Positions 7,975-16,893 of a stretch of DNA of 64,000 nt are shown in pieces. The notes beneath the pieces are model-generated. The model had not been told where the DNA came from. It did not search any database and saw only the letters and a program-made list of their open reading frames with translations. The stretch covers positions 1-64,000 of the forward strand of contig NZ_QICL01000014.1 of NCBI RefSeq assembly GCF_003201355.1. Reading direction: 5' to 3'. Within the stretch, counting starts at the first letter, position 1. The number at the start of each line of letters is the position of its first letter. Both the position numbers and the translations under genes were made by a program. Origin of the DNA: Indolivaga alginatilytica. GTDB lineage: Bacteria; Bacteroidota; Bacteroidia; Bacteroidales; Dysgonomonadaceae.

Positions 7975-8565
7975 TTATTGAGAAAACGATTGCAGTAAAA
8001 TGTGCAGATTAGACGTAAATAGTTTTACTGCAATTCCCATAAGGATAATACCGAAGAATTTACGCATAACATATACTCCGCCTACACCAAGAAGTCGCTT
8101 TACAAATTTTAGATTTTTCAGAACCAAGAATACGATTATCATATTAAAAAGAAGTCCGATAATGATATTGCTGACCTGAAATTCGGCTCGCATGGATAAT
8201 AATGCCGTAAATGTACCCGGACCTGCAATCAGAGGAAATACGATGGGTACTAAAGTGGTAGACCCCGGAGGAGCATCATTTCTGAAAACTTCTATCCCAA
8301 AAATCATTTCTACAGATATAATAAAGATAACTAATGCTCCTGCGATAGCAAACGAAGATACATCGACATTAAATAAATGTAATATAAGTTCACCAACAAA
8401 AAGAAAAGCAGTCATTATAACAAACGAATATACGGCTGCCTGTTTAGGGTTTACATCTTCCCCCTTTTGTTGAAAGTTGAGGAAAATAGGAACTGACCCT
8501 AAAACGTCAATCAGTGCAAATAATACAACAAAGACACTTAGTATCTGAGTGAAACTTATACCCAT
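7975..8565 (-). CDS. MarC family integral membrane protein
   Basis: A 196-aa hydrophobic protein of the MarC (UPF0056) family with about six membrane segments. Recognisable motifs are LFALIDVLGSVPIFL near the start and PLIAGPGTFTALL in the middle; the latter contains the family's Pro-Leu-x-x-Gly-Pro-Gly turn. The role of the family is not settled; the name comes from proximity to marRAB in enterics, not from proven drug resistance. It is separated from the leftward gene downstream by about 70 bp with no clear terminator. Confidence 0.88.
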   Translation of the reverse strand: MGISFTQILSVFVVLFALIDVLGSVPIFLNFQQKGEDVNPKQAAVYSFVIMTAFLFVGELILHLFNVDVSSFAIAGALVIFIISVEMIFGIEVFRNDAPPGSTTLVPIVFPLIAGPGTFTALLSMRAEFQVSNIIIGLLFNMIIVFLVLKNLKFVKRLLGVGGVYVMRKFFGIILMGIAVKLFTSNLHILLQSFSQ

Positions 8566-8641
8566 GGTAATTCAATTTAAATACAAAAATATATCATAAT
8601 AATCATCTTATTTTATCTTTTAAGGATAAAGCACTTGGAGT

Positions 8642-9091
8642 TTATTTAGTTTCTATTAGAATTATTCCATTAAGAGCTCTTGTCCCATATATAGCTGCAG
8701 TAGACGGGATATCTCCAGATAGCACTGTGATTTTCGTTGTCTGACCGTATTCTATATTATTTAGATCTTTTAGATAACGTGCTTGATTATCAACTACTAT
8801 CAGAGGAAATTTAGAGTGGGCAGTTTTTTCGTCAATGCTCAATTCTTCTCTCATTCTTTTTTCAATGTAAATATAAAGAGATGATTTGGGAGTATTCTCA
8901 GGCAAGAATTCATCTTCTCTAATAACTGTGCTATTCCTGCGTAGACTCGATTCTGAGTGTTTGTGATATTTGAGTTGGTTGGACTCTATGTTTAATGTCG
9001 AATCCTTGCTATTAGTTGAGGTTTCGATTGTTTCTTTACAGTTTCCAATAAGAGGAATTAAGGCGAAAAACAATATTATAAGATATCTCAT
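8642..9091 (-). CDS. Small exported protein with a TonB-plug-like C-terminus
   Basis: A 149-aa protein with an N-terminal signal peptide (hydrophobic residues 3-16, Cys18 preceded by Asn, so lipidation is uncertain). The C-terminal 60 residues read PLIVVDNQARYLKDLNNIEY, then TTKITVLSGDIPSTAAIYGT and RALNGIILIETK. This closely follows the end of the SusC/RagA plug domain, where a PLIVIDG-type strand is followed by IESIEVLK, AxAIYGSRAANGVI and a final strand. No barrel follows. Whether it is a functional stand-alone plug-like domain or a fragment cannot be told; the frame is intact. It is flanked by MarC and RmlD genes with no obvious partner. Confidence 0.75.
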   Translation of the reverse strand: MRYLIILFFALIPLIGNCKETIETSTNSKDSTLNIESNQLKYHKHSESSLRRNSTVIREDEFLPENTPKSSLYIYIEKRMREELSIDEKTAHSKFPLIVVDNQARYLKDLNNIEYGQTTKITVLSGDIPSTAAIYGTRALNGIILIETK

Positions 9092-9138
9092 ATATGATCT
9101 GGATTAGGGTAAATCAGAGGAGAGTGCAATATAATAAA

Positions 9139-9165
9139 AAAGGTTACACGAATGGTGCAACCTTT
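9139..9165. terminator. Hairpin terminator after the RmlD gene
   Basis: AAAGGTT pairs with AACCTTT, with an inner CAC/GTG pairing after one mismatch and a short loop. It lies just beyond the leftward RmlD gene. Confidence 0.55.
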
Positions 9166-9186
9166 ATATTTATTTATGCTGTAATT

Positions 9187-10140
9187 TTACTTAATTAGTT
9201 CATTTACGCAAATTTTAAGACTGTCTTCCCATTGAGGAGTTTCTACTTCGAAAGTGGTCTTTATTTTAGTTTTATCTAAGACACTGTATTGAGGACGACT
9301 TGCTCTCGTTGGATATTGATCAGTAGTTATAGGGCTTACTTTGCAGCTTGTAATACCTGCATATTTATGAATAGCCACAGTGAAATCGTACCAGGAAGTA
9401 ACCCCTTCGTTTGTATAATGATATATACCTGCTTTGAAGTGATTGTATGACTCGCTATGATCTAATACCTTTACGATGGCTTTTGCTAAATCAGCAGCAT
9501 TAGTAGGGCTACCTGTCTGATCGGCTACTACATTCAGAGTATCTTTTTCTTTACCTAGCTTAATCATTGTCTTAACAAAGTTGTTACCGTAAATAGAGTA
9601 CAACCATGCTGTGCGGATAACTATCGAGTCGGGACACACTTCAAGTAAAGCGGCTTCACCTTCTTGTTTCGATTTTCCGTATACCGATTTTGGATTTACC
9701 GGATCGGTTTCCAGATAAGGGCGATTTCCTGTGCCGTCAAATACATAGTCGGTAGATGTATGAATAACCTTAGCTTCATTGTTAGTTGCTGCGATACCCA
9801 GATTGCGTGCTGCATCTTTATTTATTTTATAACACAACTCAACATCATCTTCCGCCTTGTCTACAGCTGTATAAGCTGCACAATTGACAATGTATTTGAT
9901 ATTGTTGTCTTTTACAAATTGCTCAACAGCTTGTAGGTTTGTAATGTCTAATTCGGCAACATCAGTAAAAATAAAATTAAGATTCGCTTCATGATCTGCG
10001 GTTGCACGTTTAAGCTCGCTCCCTAACTGACCGTTAGCACCTGTAACCAATACGTTTTTGGGAACTAATTGAAATACGAATATATTTTTTGCTGATTTGT
10101 CTTCATCGTCAGCTTGTTTGTTTCCTGAAAAAAATGCCAT
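9187..10140 (-). CDS. rfbD: dTDP-4-dehydrorhamnose reductase
   Basis: A 317-aa extended short-chain dehydrogenase matching RmlD/RfbD, the last step of dTDP-L-rhamnose synthesis for surface polysaccharide. Landmarks are VLVTGANGQLGSEL (the Gly-rich NADPH loop, residues 30-43), STDYVFDG (129-136), YGKSK (154-158, catalytic Tyr/Lys) and DQTGSPTNAADLA. The first 28 residues (charged, ending in IFVFQLVPK) precede the usual family start, and there is no later Met before the cofactor loop. So either the protein has a genuine extension or it uses a non-standard start codon. The other rml genes are not in this window. Confidence 0.9.
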   Translation of the reverse strand: MAFFSGNKQADDEDKSAKNIFVFQLVPKNVLVTGANGQLGSELKRATADHEANLNFIFTDVAELDITNLQAVEQFVKDNNIKYIVNCAAYTAVDKAEDDVELCYKINKDAARNLGIAATNNEAKVIHTSTDYVFDGTGNRPYLETDPVNPKSVYGKSKQEGEAALLEVCPDSIVIRTAWLYSIYGNNFVKTMIKLGKEKDTLNVVADQTGSPTNAADLAKAIVKVLDHSESYNHFKAGIYHYTNEGVTSWYDFTVAIHKYAGITSCKVSPITTDQYPTRASRPQYSVLDKTKIKTTFEVETPQWEDSLKICVNELIK

Positions 10141-10201
10141 TATCGCTAGTTTTTATTGTTGTTTCTATTTTTATAATTGATAGCAGAAAGAATCGGAGAC
10201 C

Positions 10202-10744
10202 TTATAGTTCCAATTTACCTTCTTTATCCAGGTGGTACCTGTTCGATAACATCCTTAGAAAAGAGCTTATCTGGGATATTGCAGCTTGCGTCTCTCCCGA
10301 AATTTCCTTTTGCTGCAAGCGCAACAATAAGAATCCGTATAAAGCAGAGAAACAAGTTTCCAGTTCAGGGATACTTTTATCTTCTGATTTTGCTCTCAAC
10401 TCTACAATGAATGGTAAGGTTTTGTAATAGCTTGAGATATATTCGGGTTCTTTGGGCGATTTAAGTAGTCTTAGATGAAGGTCGGTCAGGTCGATAATTA
10501 CATTCTTATTGATTTGAAGATGCCCTTTTTCGGTAATACCTTCCAATTTCATCATTTCTGTTAAACCTTCGTACCAGTCTGTTATTTCTTTTCTTATTTT
10601 AGCAGGCTGTTCAAACTTATCTATGATATTTTCTTGAATAGAGTTAATATCCAGTTTGTGTGCTCTGATAATATCTTCTACCTGCCACATATATAGCAGA
10701 TACTCAGCAATATTTTCGGTCTTCTTTTTTTTCGCTATGAGCAT
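10202..10744 (-). CDS. DUF4924 family protein
   Basis: A 180-aa soluble, mostly helical protein recognisable as DUF4924, a family confined to Bacteroidota, by its opening ENIAEYLLYMWQVEDIIRA and the SSYYKTLPFIVELRAKS block. No signal peptide or membrane segment. The biochemical role is unknown. It lies 60 bp upstream of the RmlD gene on the same strand and may be cotranscribed with it. Confidence 0.85.
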   Translation of the reverse strand: MLIAKKKKTENIAEYLLYMWQVEDIIRAHKLDINSIQENIIDKFEQPAKIRKEITDWYEGLTEMMKLEGITEKGHLQINKNVIIDLTDLHLRLLKSPKEPEYISSYYKTLPFIVELRAKSEDKSIPELETCFSALYGFLLLRLQQKEISGETQAAISQISSFLRMLSNRYHLDKEGKLEL

Positions 10745-10857
10745 TCTTTTTCGATTAAGTAAGATATTTAAGTAATTTCGACTATCTGTTGCTACATCTT
10801 AGATTGTAGCAGCCTCGGGTTATTACATCAGCCAAAGCAATAAAAAACTCTGAGAGC

Positions 10858-11751
10858 TTATCGTTTTGAATAATTACAAAGATAACCGAGTTTATACAGA
10901 TCGAGAATAAATAAGCTGGGTTTCTTTCCTAAAAGATTCTTAATGAAGCTGTTTTTTAGTAATCTGAATAAAGCTGAAACGGCTCCTGTTAGTTTGAAAT
11001 AATCAATTCTATTCTTCATTTTTAGTAGTTTGAGAGTATTCTCTAAATCAGCTTTACGTCCTCTTTCTTTTTGTAGTAAGTATAAGTTTCTAAGGGCTGA
11101 CTCTGTTCTTTTTAAAAACTCTTCATTTGAAATAAGGCCTGTATGAATAAGCGGATTATTAACCTGAGTGATATGATGTCCTTGTTTTATTATCTCGGTA
11201 TGAAATACAACGTCCTCATATCCGTATTCTTCTATGTTTTCATCAAAGGGGTGGAGTAATACAACCCGCTTATCTATCATGAAATTGAAAGTCGAAAAAT
11301 ATTCATCCGGATTTACCTTTCGTTTTTCTATCGGGATTGCTTCTCTATGAACCCCGAAAAGCCAACGTAATGAATACTGATTGTCTTTACAAGATAAGTA
11401 TTCGCATCCGCCATAACACACTATGCCCGGAGAGCGCATTTTTATGTAAGTCGATATATAATGTGGCGAGCAGACCTGAGCGTCATTATCAACATAAATA
11501 AGATAAGGATGTGCTGCTTTTTGAGGGAAAAGATTACGGATCTTCGCCCTGCTGATATTAACAGGAAGTTCTTTGTAATGTATATTATCCAGTTTCGATA
11601 ATTCTCTGTTGACAGTTTGAAAAGATAAGTCCGAAGCATCATCAATCAGCAGTATCTCATACGGAGCATCCAAAGCCTCGCATTGCAGATGCAGCTCTGT
11701 TACCAGATTTGTAACATCAGTATTATATATCGGGATACATATTGAGATCAT
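10858..11751 (-). CDS. Family 2 glycosyltransferase
   Basis: A 297-aa GT-A fold glycosyltransferase. It opens with ISICIPIYNTDV, followed by YEILLIDDASD and YLIYVDNDAQV, the last occupying the position of the metal-binding DXD motif. Further on, FNFMIDKRVVLL and DENIEEYGYEDVVF match the acceptor/catalytic region of GT2 enzymes, with the paired acidic residues in EEYGYEDV. There is no membrane segment, so it is probably cytoplasmic or peripheral. Its start overlaps the stop of the rsmD gene by 4 bp. The sugar and acceptor are unknown. Confidence 0.88.
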   Translation of the reverse strand: MISICIPIYNTDVTNLVTELHLQCEALDAPYEILLIDDASDLSFQTVNRELSKLDNIHYKELPVNISRAKIRNLFPQKAAHPYLIYVDNDAQVCSPHYISTYIKMRSPGIVCYGGCEYLSCKDNQYSLRWLFGVHREAIPIEKRKVNPDEYFSTFNFMIDKRVVLLHPFDENIEEYGYEDVVFHTEIIKQGHHITQVNNPLIHTGLISNEEFLKRTESALRNLYLLQKERGRKADLENTLKLLKMKNRIDYFKLTGAVSALFRLLKNSFIKNLLGKKPSLFILDLYKLGYLCNYSKR

Positions 11752-12296
11752 TCAACGCCTTCCTCATTTTCGAATATCGAAAAGTTGACACTTCCATACA
11801 CTCTTCTCTCTTTAAATAAAGGAGCTGATGAGAAGTCATCCGATTTTGAATGTTCCATCACGAATACACCTCCCGGTTTGAGGAGATTCTTTTCAAAAAT
11901 AAGCTTAGGTACTTCTTTGAGGAAAGGGAGGTCATAGGGTGGATCGGCAAATATAAAATCGAACTGATCTTTAGAAATGTCCAGGAATTTAAAAACATCC
12001 ATCTTGAATATTCTTAATTCCTTGGCATCAAGTAATTTTTGAGTCTTTTCTATAAATAAATAATTGGGAGCTAGCTTTTCTACGCATGTAACCTGAGGGC
12101 ATCCTCTCGATACAAGTTCGAAGCTAATGCTACCGGTTCCTCCAAATAGATCCAATGCTTTTACATCTTCCCAATCTATCGAGTTGCTTAGTATGTTGAA
12201 TAAATTTTCTTTCGCAAAATCAGTTGTCGGTCTTGCTTTAAAGTTTTTAGGGAGGTCTAATCTACGTCCTTTATATCGTCCGCTAACAATTCTCAT
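11748..12296 (-). CDS. rsmD: 16S rRNA guanine-N2 methyltransferase RsmD
   Basis: A 182-aa SAM-dependent methyltransferase matching RsmD, which methylates G966 of 16S rRNA (E. coli numbering). Visible are MRIVSGRYKGRRL at the start, the SAM-binding loop LDLFGGTGSISFE (48-60) and the catalytic DPPY (118-121). Length is normal. It overlaps the DUF3822 gene upstream and the glycosyltransferase downstream by 4 bp each, so the three genes form a translationally coupled set. Confidence 0.94.
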   Translation of the reverse strand: MRIVSGRYKGRRLDLPKNFKARPTTDFAKENLFNILSNSIDWEDVKALDLFGGTGSISFELVSRGCPQVTCVEKLAPNYLFIEKTQKLLDAKELRIFKMDVFKFLDISKDQFDFIFADPPYDLPFLKEVPKLIFEKNLLKPGGVFVMEHSKSDDFSSAPLFKERRVYGSVNFSIFENEEGVE

Positions 12297-13117
12297 ATAG
12301 TTGCTAATATTAATAAATCAAGGGGGGCCCTTCTGCTGTCAGCACCCATAAATTCTACTTCACTTGGTACTCCGACTGTTTCTATACGTTTAATATAATC
12401 GCGAAGAAGCGGAACAACAAATTGATCCGAGCCTGCAAAATTTTCGAGTATATACAGATAATCCTGATTCTGGTCAAAGTTAGATTTATCCCAGATATTC
12501 AGAATGAAATAGATCAGATTGTGTCCATTCTCATGTTGAAAAGTAATTGCATGAAGTAAATTGGATGCCGAGTCATAACACAGTACATCCAGAAATTCGT
12601 TATGGAAATTAAGGTACATTTTCGAACGCTTTTCAGCTATTCTATTTTTACCGTCAATATATTTCATCAACAAGTTAGAATGGTGAAAGAAAGTAGGATT
12701 ATATAAGCTGCGCATCAGAAATTTATAAATCTCTTTATCGGCATTAAAAATTGTAATGTTTTCCTGAATCGGATCGGGACTAATCAGAACTTGTTCTACC
12801 TGTTCCTGATGTGTAAAGTTATATAATGCTTCCTTTTTGTTCTTTTCAAATAAGTAATGCGGGGCAATATCGTATTCCCTCGAAACAAAGACTACATTTG
12901 TTTGCTTGAAAACCTGTGTCAGAAAATTATAATCGAAGATAATACGTTGAATACTGCTAAGCCTGTCCGATTCGTTCGAAAAAGAAGTTTCCCGATAACA
13001 ATAATTACCTCCCATACGTGGCTCGTGTATAGAGAACGCTAAACCATTGGGTGTTATACGAATTGTCAGAATGTATTTTTCTGATTTTCCGAGATCAATA
13101 TTGTCAGGTAAAAACAT
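12293..13117 (-). CDS. DUF3822 family protein
   Basis: A 274-aa soluble protein recognisable as DUF3822, a Bacteroidota family usually encoded immediately upstream of rsmD, as here (4-bp overlap). The family is thought to have an ASKHA/actin-like fold, but nothing catalytic can be read from this sequence. Landmarks are LTIRITPNGLAFSI near the start, FNADKEIYKFLMRSLYNP and a C-terminal DSRRAPLDLLILATI. Function is unknown. A full dispersed repeat begins 10 bp upstream of its start codon. Confidence 0.87.
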   Translation of the reverse strand: MFLPDNIDLGKSEKYILTIRITPNGLAFSIHEPRMGGNYCYRETSFSNESDRLSSIQRIIFDYNFLTQVFKQTNVVFVSREYDIAPHYLFEKNKKEALYNFTHQEQVEQVLISPDPIQENITIFNADKEIYKFLMRSLYNPTFFHHSNLLMKYIDGKNRIAEKRSKMYLNFHNEFLDVLCYDSASNLLHAITFQHENGHNLIYFILNIWDKSNFDQNQDYLYILENFAGSDQFVVPLLRDYIKRIETVGVPSEVEFMGADSRRAPLDLLILATI

Positions 13118-13126
13118 AAGTAAATC

Positions 13127-13209
13127 AAAGTATTTAATGATATATTTTCGAGTTATAACAGGCTATAGCTGTTAAATTTGCCAAAGCAATAAATAGGTCT
13201 GAGACCTTA
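13127..13209 (+). repeat. Dispersed hairpin repeat, copy 2 (full length)
   Basis: A full copy: AAAGTATTTAATGATATATT, then TTATAACAGGCTATAGCTGT, TTTGCCAAAGCAATAAAT and the terminal palindrome AGGTCTGAGACCTTA. The middle hairpin (AACAG...CTGTT) is intact. It lies between divergent genes; here the end without the palindrome is next to the DUF3822 start. Confidence 0.9.
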
Positions 13210-13427
13210 ATATCTTATTTAATGTTTACAAATTTAGAAAAAGAAACTTTATGTACTATTTTTATACCCTGTTTAAATTTCTGGAAATGATCGTAAAGAA
13301 TCATGAGAGAGAAACGTAGGGTAGTATAATTATACTCCCAATCGAAACAATGGGTGAAACTTTCTCACTCCCACGTATGCTGTCTGCTAATTTTAAATAG
13401 GCTCTTATTTCTAAATAACCTCATACA
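13210..13427. other. Intergenic region upstream of the RecD-like helicase
   Basis: No gene seen. It contains the 14-bp palindrome AGTATAATTATACT (near 13323) and flanking short inverted segments (GAGAAA/TTTCTC and ACGT). It may hold a promoter or operator for the helicase gene, but no good TTTG/TANNTTTG pair is visible. Confidence 0.3.
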
Positions 13428-14843
13428 ATGTCTCTAAATAGTTTTTTTCTCGAACAGATCAAAAAGAATTTCCAATTTGAACCGACCAGTGAGCAGGCAT
13501 CTGCTTTGGATCTGATAACTGATTTCCTGTTTTCGCGAACCTCGGATAGTATTTTTCTGCTCAAAGGATATGCAGGAACCGGTAAATCTTCATTAATCGG
13601 GGCTTTGGTAAAAACGATGACTGATTTTGAGCAAAAAACGGTCTTGCTGGCTCCTACCGGACGTGCCGCGAAAGTTTTTTCGAGCTATTCCAGCCATCCG
13701 GCATTTACTATCCATAAAAAAATATACAGGCAAAAACGCTTCTCAGGCGAAGCTTCGGGTTATGTTCCTATGGATAATCTACACAAAGATACTTTATTTA
13801 TTGTAGATGAGGCGTCGATGATAAGTAATGATGGTATCGATTCTTTTAGTTTTGGTTCGGGGCGGCTTTTGGATGATTTGATTCATTATGTATATGGTGG
13901 TGAAAATTGCCGCTTATTACTTTTGGGCGATGAGGCTCAGTTACCCCCTGTAATGCAGGAAACCAGTCCTGCATTACAGGCGGACCTATTGCAGGGATAT
14001 GGGCTTGAAGTGTCGAGTACTACTATGACTCAGATTGTACGGCAAGCCGAGAATTCGGGTATACTATTTAATGCTACTCATATACGAAATGCTTTATTGG
14101 AAAATACGACTGAATTATTTCCTAAATTGAAACTGGATGGATTTGATGATATCCGTAAGGTTTCAGGGGAAGAACTGATCGATGAAATATCGGCAGCTTA
14201 TGATAGGGATGGTATCGAAGAAACGATGATTGTATCACGTTCTAACAAAAGAGCTAATATATATAATGAGGGGGTTCGAAACAGAATATTGTATAGGGAA
14301 GAAGAATTGTCGTCGGGAGATATGCTCATGGTCACTAAAAATAATTACTTTTGGACTGAGAATATTGAACAGATTGACTTTTTGGCGAATGGCGAATTAC
14401 TCGAAATTCTAAGGGTCAGACGTACACAAGAGATATATGGTTTCCGATTCTGTGATGTCTTGGTTAAGCATCCCGACTATGACATGGAATTGGAAATTAA
14501 GATATTAATAGATACCTTACATTCTGATGCAACCGGATTATCTCAGGAAAAAAATGCAGAGCTATTCTATAATATATTGGAAGATTATGGGGATGTTACA
14601 ACAAAGAATGGCAAAATGCAGAAAATGAAAGTCGATCCTTTTTATAATGCGGTGCAGGTAAAGTATGGATATGCTGTTACTTGTCATAAAGCACAAGGCG
14701 GAGAGTGGGCAAATATCTTTCTTGATATAGGATATATAACCGAAGAACATTTGGGTGTAAATTTTTATCGGTGGTTATATACTGCCTTAACTCGTGCCTC
14801 GAAACGACTTTATTTGGTAAATTTGCCGGATGAATTTTTATAA
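13428..14843 (+). CDS. ATP-dependent RecD-like DNA helicase
   Basis: A 471-aa superfamily 1 helicase of the RecD/Pif1-like type. Motif I (Walker A) is GYAGTGKSS (47-55), motif Ia is LLAPTGRAAKV, and motif II is IVDEASM (125-131), followed by LLLGDEAQLPPV (motif III). Near the C-terminus are YAVTCHKAQGGEW and YTALTRASKRLYLV (motifs V and VI, UvrD_C_2 domain). It is shorter than RecD2 and lacks the long N-terminal region. Such proteins unwind DNA 5' to 3' during repair or replication. It stands alone on this strand. Confidence 0.92.
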   Translation: MSLNSFFLEQIKKNFQFEPTSEQASALDLITDFLFSRTSDSIFLLKGYAGTGKSSLIGALVKTMTDFEQKTVLLAPTGRAAKVFSSYSSHPAFTIHKKIYRQKRFSGEASGYVPMDNLHKDTLFIVDEASMISNDGIDSFSFGSGRLLDDLIHYVYGGENCRLLLLGDEAQLPPVMQETSPALQADLLQGYGLEVSSTTMTQIVRQAENSGILFNATHIRNALLENTTELFPKLKLDGFDDIRKVSGEELIDEISAAYDRDGIEETMIVSRSNKRANIYNEGVRNRILYREEELSSGDMLMVTKNNYFWTENIEQIDFLANGELLEILRVRRTQEIYGFRFCDVLVKHPDYDMELEIKILIDTLHSDATGLSQEKNAELFYNILEDYGDVTTKNGKMQKMKVDPFYNAVQVKYGYAVTCHKAQGGEWANIFLDIGYITEEHLGVNFYRWLYTALTRASKRLYLVNLPDEFL

Positions 14844-14888
14844 GTAGCAAATAGGCATTTACAGAAGCCATTCAATAATGGCTGAAAA

Positions 14889-14928
14889 TTGTATTTGTTC
14901 TTTGCCAAAATAAATAGGTCTCGACTTT
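14889..14928 (+). repeat. Dispersed repeat, degenerate partial copy 3
   Basis: CTTTGCCAAAATAAATAGGT followed by CTCGACTTTA keeps the right-hand part of the repeat, but the palindrome has lost symmetry. It follows the helicase gene and precedes the ECF sigma operon. Confidence 0.6.
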
Positions 14929-15022
14929 AATTCTTAATATTTTGTTAATTAAATTAAAATACAACAGAAGAAAGCAACATTCTGACGTTGTATTCATCTA
15001 ATAATTGAACCTAAAAATCCGG

Positions 15023-15571
15023 ATGGAAGAGTTGCAGCTAATAGAGGGATGCAAGAAACATGATCGTAGGTCACAGCAAATCGTTTACCAACGGTATGCC
15101 CGTGTGATGTATGGTATATGTCTGCGGTATTCGTCGGATGCGGATTCTGCACAGGATTTATTACATGACGGGTTCATAAAAGTTTTCGCACATATTCCTT
15201 CGTATGAAGGGAAAGGCTCCTTTGAAGGGTGGATGAAAAGGGTTTTTATAAATCTGGCATTGGAGACCATTCGTAAGGATAAGATTAAAAAACAATACTC
15301 GGAAGATATTGAAAATCTGTCTGATATTGATGAAATAAGGGATGATTCGGAAGATGACACGGCAAAGATTTCGGAAACGGAATTAATGAAAATGATACAG
15401 GAGTTACCTCAAGGTTATAGATCGGTTTTCAACTTATATGCAATAGAAGAGTATTCTCATAAAGAAATAAGTGAAGCTCTGGGGATAGCCGAAGGAACAT
15501 CCCGTTCCCAATACATCAGAGCCAGATTGTTATTACAAGAAAAGGTTAAAGCATACTTAAAAAGACAATGA
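15023..15571 (+). CDS. ECF-type RNA polymerase sigma factor
   Basis: A 182-aa sigma-70 family factor of the extracytoplasmic-function type. Region 2 is represented by YQRYARVMYGICLRY and DLLHDGFIKVF, with KGSFEGWMKRVFINLA (region 2.4). Region 4 is LPQGYRSVFNLYAIEEYSH then KEISEALGIAEGTSRSQYIR (helix-turn-helix). The frame is open from a TTG at 15005, but the ATG at 15023 is the natural start. Its stop overlaps the start of the next gene (ATGA), whose product looks like its membrane-bound regulator, so the pair is probably a signalling unit responding to an envelope condition. Confidence 0.93.
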   Translation: MEELQLIEGCKKHDRRSQQIVYQRYARVMYGICLRYSSDADSAQDLLHDGFIKVFAHIPSYEGKGSFEGWMKRVFINLALETIRKDKIKKQYSEDIENLSDIDEIRDDSEDDTAKISETELMKMIQELPQGYRSVFNLYAIEEYSHKEISEALGIAEGTSRSQYIRARLLLQEKVKAYLKRQ

Positions 15572-16893
15572 AACCGGATAAAGATCACATAAAGGATATT
15601 TTTTCCTCAAAGCTGAAAGGCTTTGAGCCGGATCTTCCTCCGTCGTTATGGGAGAAGATCGAGGCAGATCTGCCCGTGGCTCCGGTGGTGAGAAAATCAC
15701 CTGCCAGAATATTTCGTCATACCATTTTTACTTGGACGGCAGTAGCAGCCGCTGTGGTTTTGCTCGCATTACTTTTTGTGCCGCAGGAGCATGATTCAGG
15801 CAGCATTGCCGGATTACCGGATACTAATACGACAAAAACGAATGCCCCTGTAGAGCAACCAAAAGTTGCGAATTCCGACAAGTCAGGTGTATCTGATAAT
15901 GTTGTAGAATCTGCTCAAAAGCACTCCTCGTATAGTCTGTTAGCTGAATCGAAAACGACGAAAACTGAAGTCGCTTCCGTAAAAGAAACCTTCCCTGAGA
16001 AAACGATGCCAGAAAAAGAAACAGTTACCATTGCTCCTGTAAATAAAAGCTCGGAGGTAGTAGATAATAATACATATGTTGCAGAAGAAAAGAGCACTGA
16101 AAACTTTGAACCTAAAGATGCTGATTTCGATCGGGACTTAAAAGCCCGCATAGCTGCTTTTGAGGCAGAAGGTGAGAAAACTAGAAATATACTGGCAGAC
16201 AATAATATTCCTGTAAAAACTAAAAAAAGTGAGTCTGAGCCAAAGGGGATAGCCTTAGGCATTGGAGGAGGTAGCGGACTTTCCAGATCAGATGAAATGA
16301 CAAATTCTCTTCGTTATGCCAATGCTTCTTCTGATGGACCTCTATCTCTCAGTATGCAGAAAAAAGAAAAATTGAAGATGGAGCATAACCAACCTATTTC
16401 TTTTGGAATAGCGGTCAATAAAAAAATTACAAATAGAATTTCAATAGAGAGTGGAATTGTCTATACCTATATTTCGGCGAGAATAAAAGAAGACCCTAAT
16501 ATGGAGTTTAAGCAAAACGATTTGCAATATTTCCATTATTTGGGTATTCCTCTATCTGTAAATTATAAATTAGGAGAATGGAAGAAGGTAGAATTCTATG
16601 CTTCAGCGGGAGGGATGATTCAAAAAGATATTTACGGCAGATTGAACAGCGATAGCAGTATCGATGGTTTGATCAATTTCGAAAAGTCTTCTAAACGTAA
16701 AATTTCTCAGGAAAGACCTCAGTTTTCGGTAATGGGTCTGTTAGGTATAAGTTATCCTTTATACAATAAACTGGCTGCTTATACGAGTTTCGGAGGAGCA
16801 TATTATTTTGATGCAGGAAACCAGTATCAAACTATATTTTCAGATAAGAAATGGCTCTTTAATCTCAATTTGGGGTTGAAATTTGGCTTTTAA
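15568..16893 (+). CDS. Putative anti-sigma-like membrane protein with a C-terminal outer-membrane-barrel-like domain
   Basis: A 441-aa protein translationally coupled to the ECF sigma gene. Residues 1-48 are cytoplasmic-like and include LPPSLWEKIEADLP, a segment typical of Bacteroidota proteins encoded next to ECF sigma factors. One membrane helix follows (about 50-70), then a long Lys/Glu/Thr/Val-rich low-complexity stretch (75-210). From about 215 the sequence becomes alternating beta strands (GIALGIGGGSGLS, FGIAVNKKITNRISIESGIV, FEKSSKRKI and so on) ending in LNLGLKFGF, with the terminal Phe common to barrel proteins. An inner-membrane helix joined to a barrel-like domain is topologically puzzling. 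The stop codon is part of dispersed repeat copy 4. Confidence 0.75.
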   Translation: MKPDKDHIKDIFSSKLKGFEPDLPPSLWEKIEADLPVAPVVRKSPARIFRHTIFTWTAVAAAVVLLALLFVPQEHDSGSIAGLPDTNTTKTNAPVEQPKVANSDKSGVSDNVVESAQKHSSYSLLAESKTTKTEVASVKETFPEKTMPEKETVTIAPVNKSSEVVDNNTYVAEEKSTENFEPKDADFDRDLKARIAAFEAEGEKTRNILADNNIPVKTKKSESEPKGIALGIGGGSGLSRSDEMTNSLRYANASSDGPLSLSMQKKEKLKMEHNQPISFGIAVNKKITNRISIESGIVYTYISARIKEDPNMEFKQNDLQYFHYLGIPLSVNYKLGEWKKVEFYASAGGMIQKDIYGRLNSDSSIDGLINFEKSSKRKISQERPQFSVMGLLGISYPLYNKLAAYTSFGGAYYFDAGNQYQTIFSDKKWLFNLNLGLKFGF

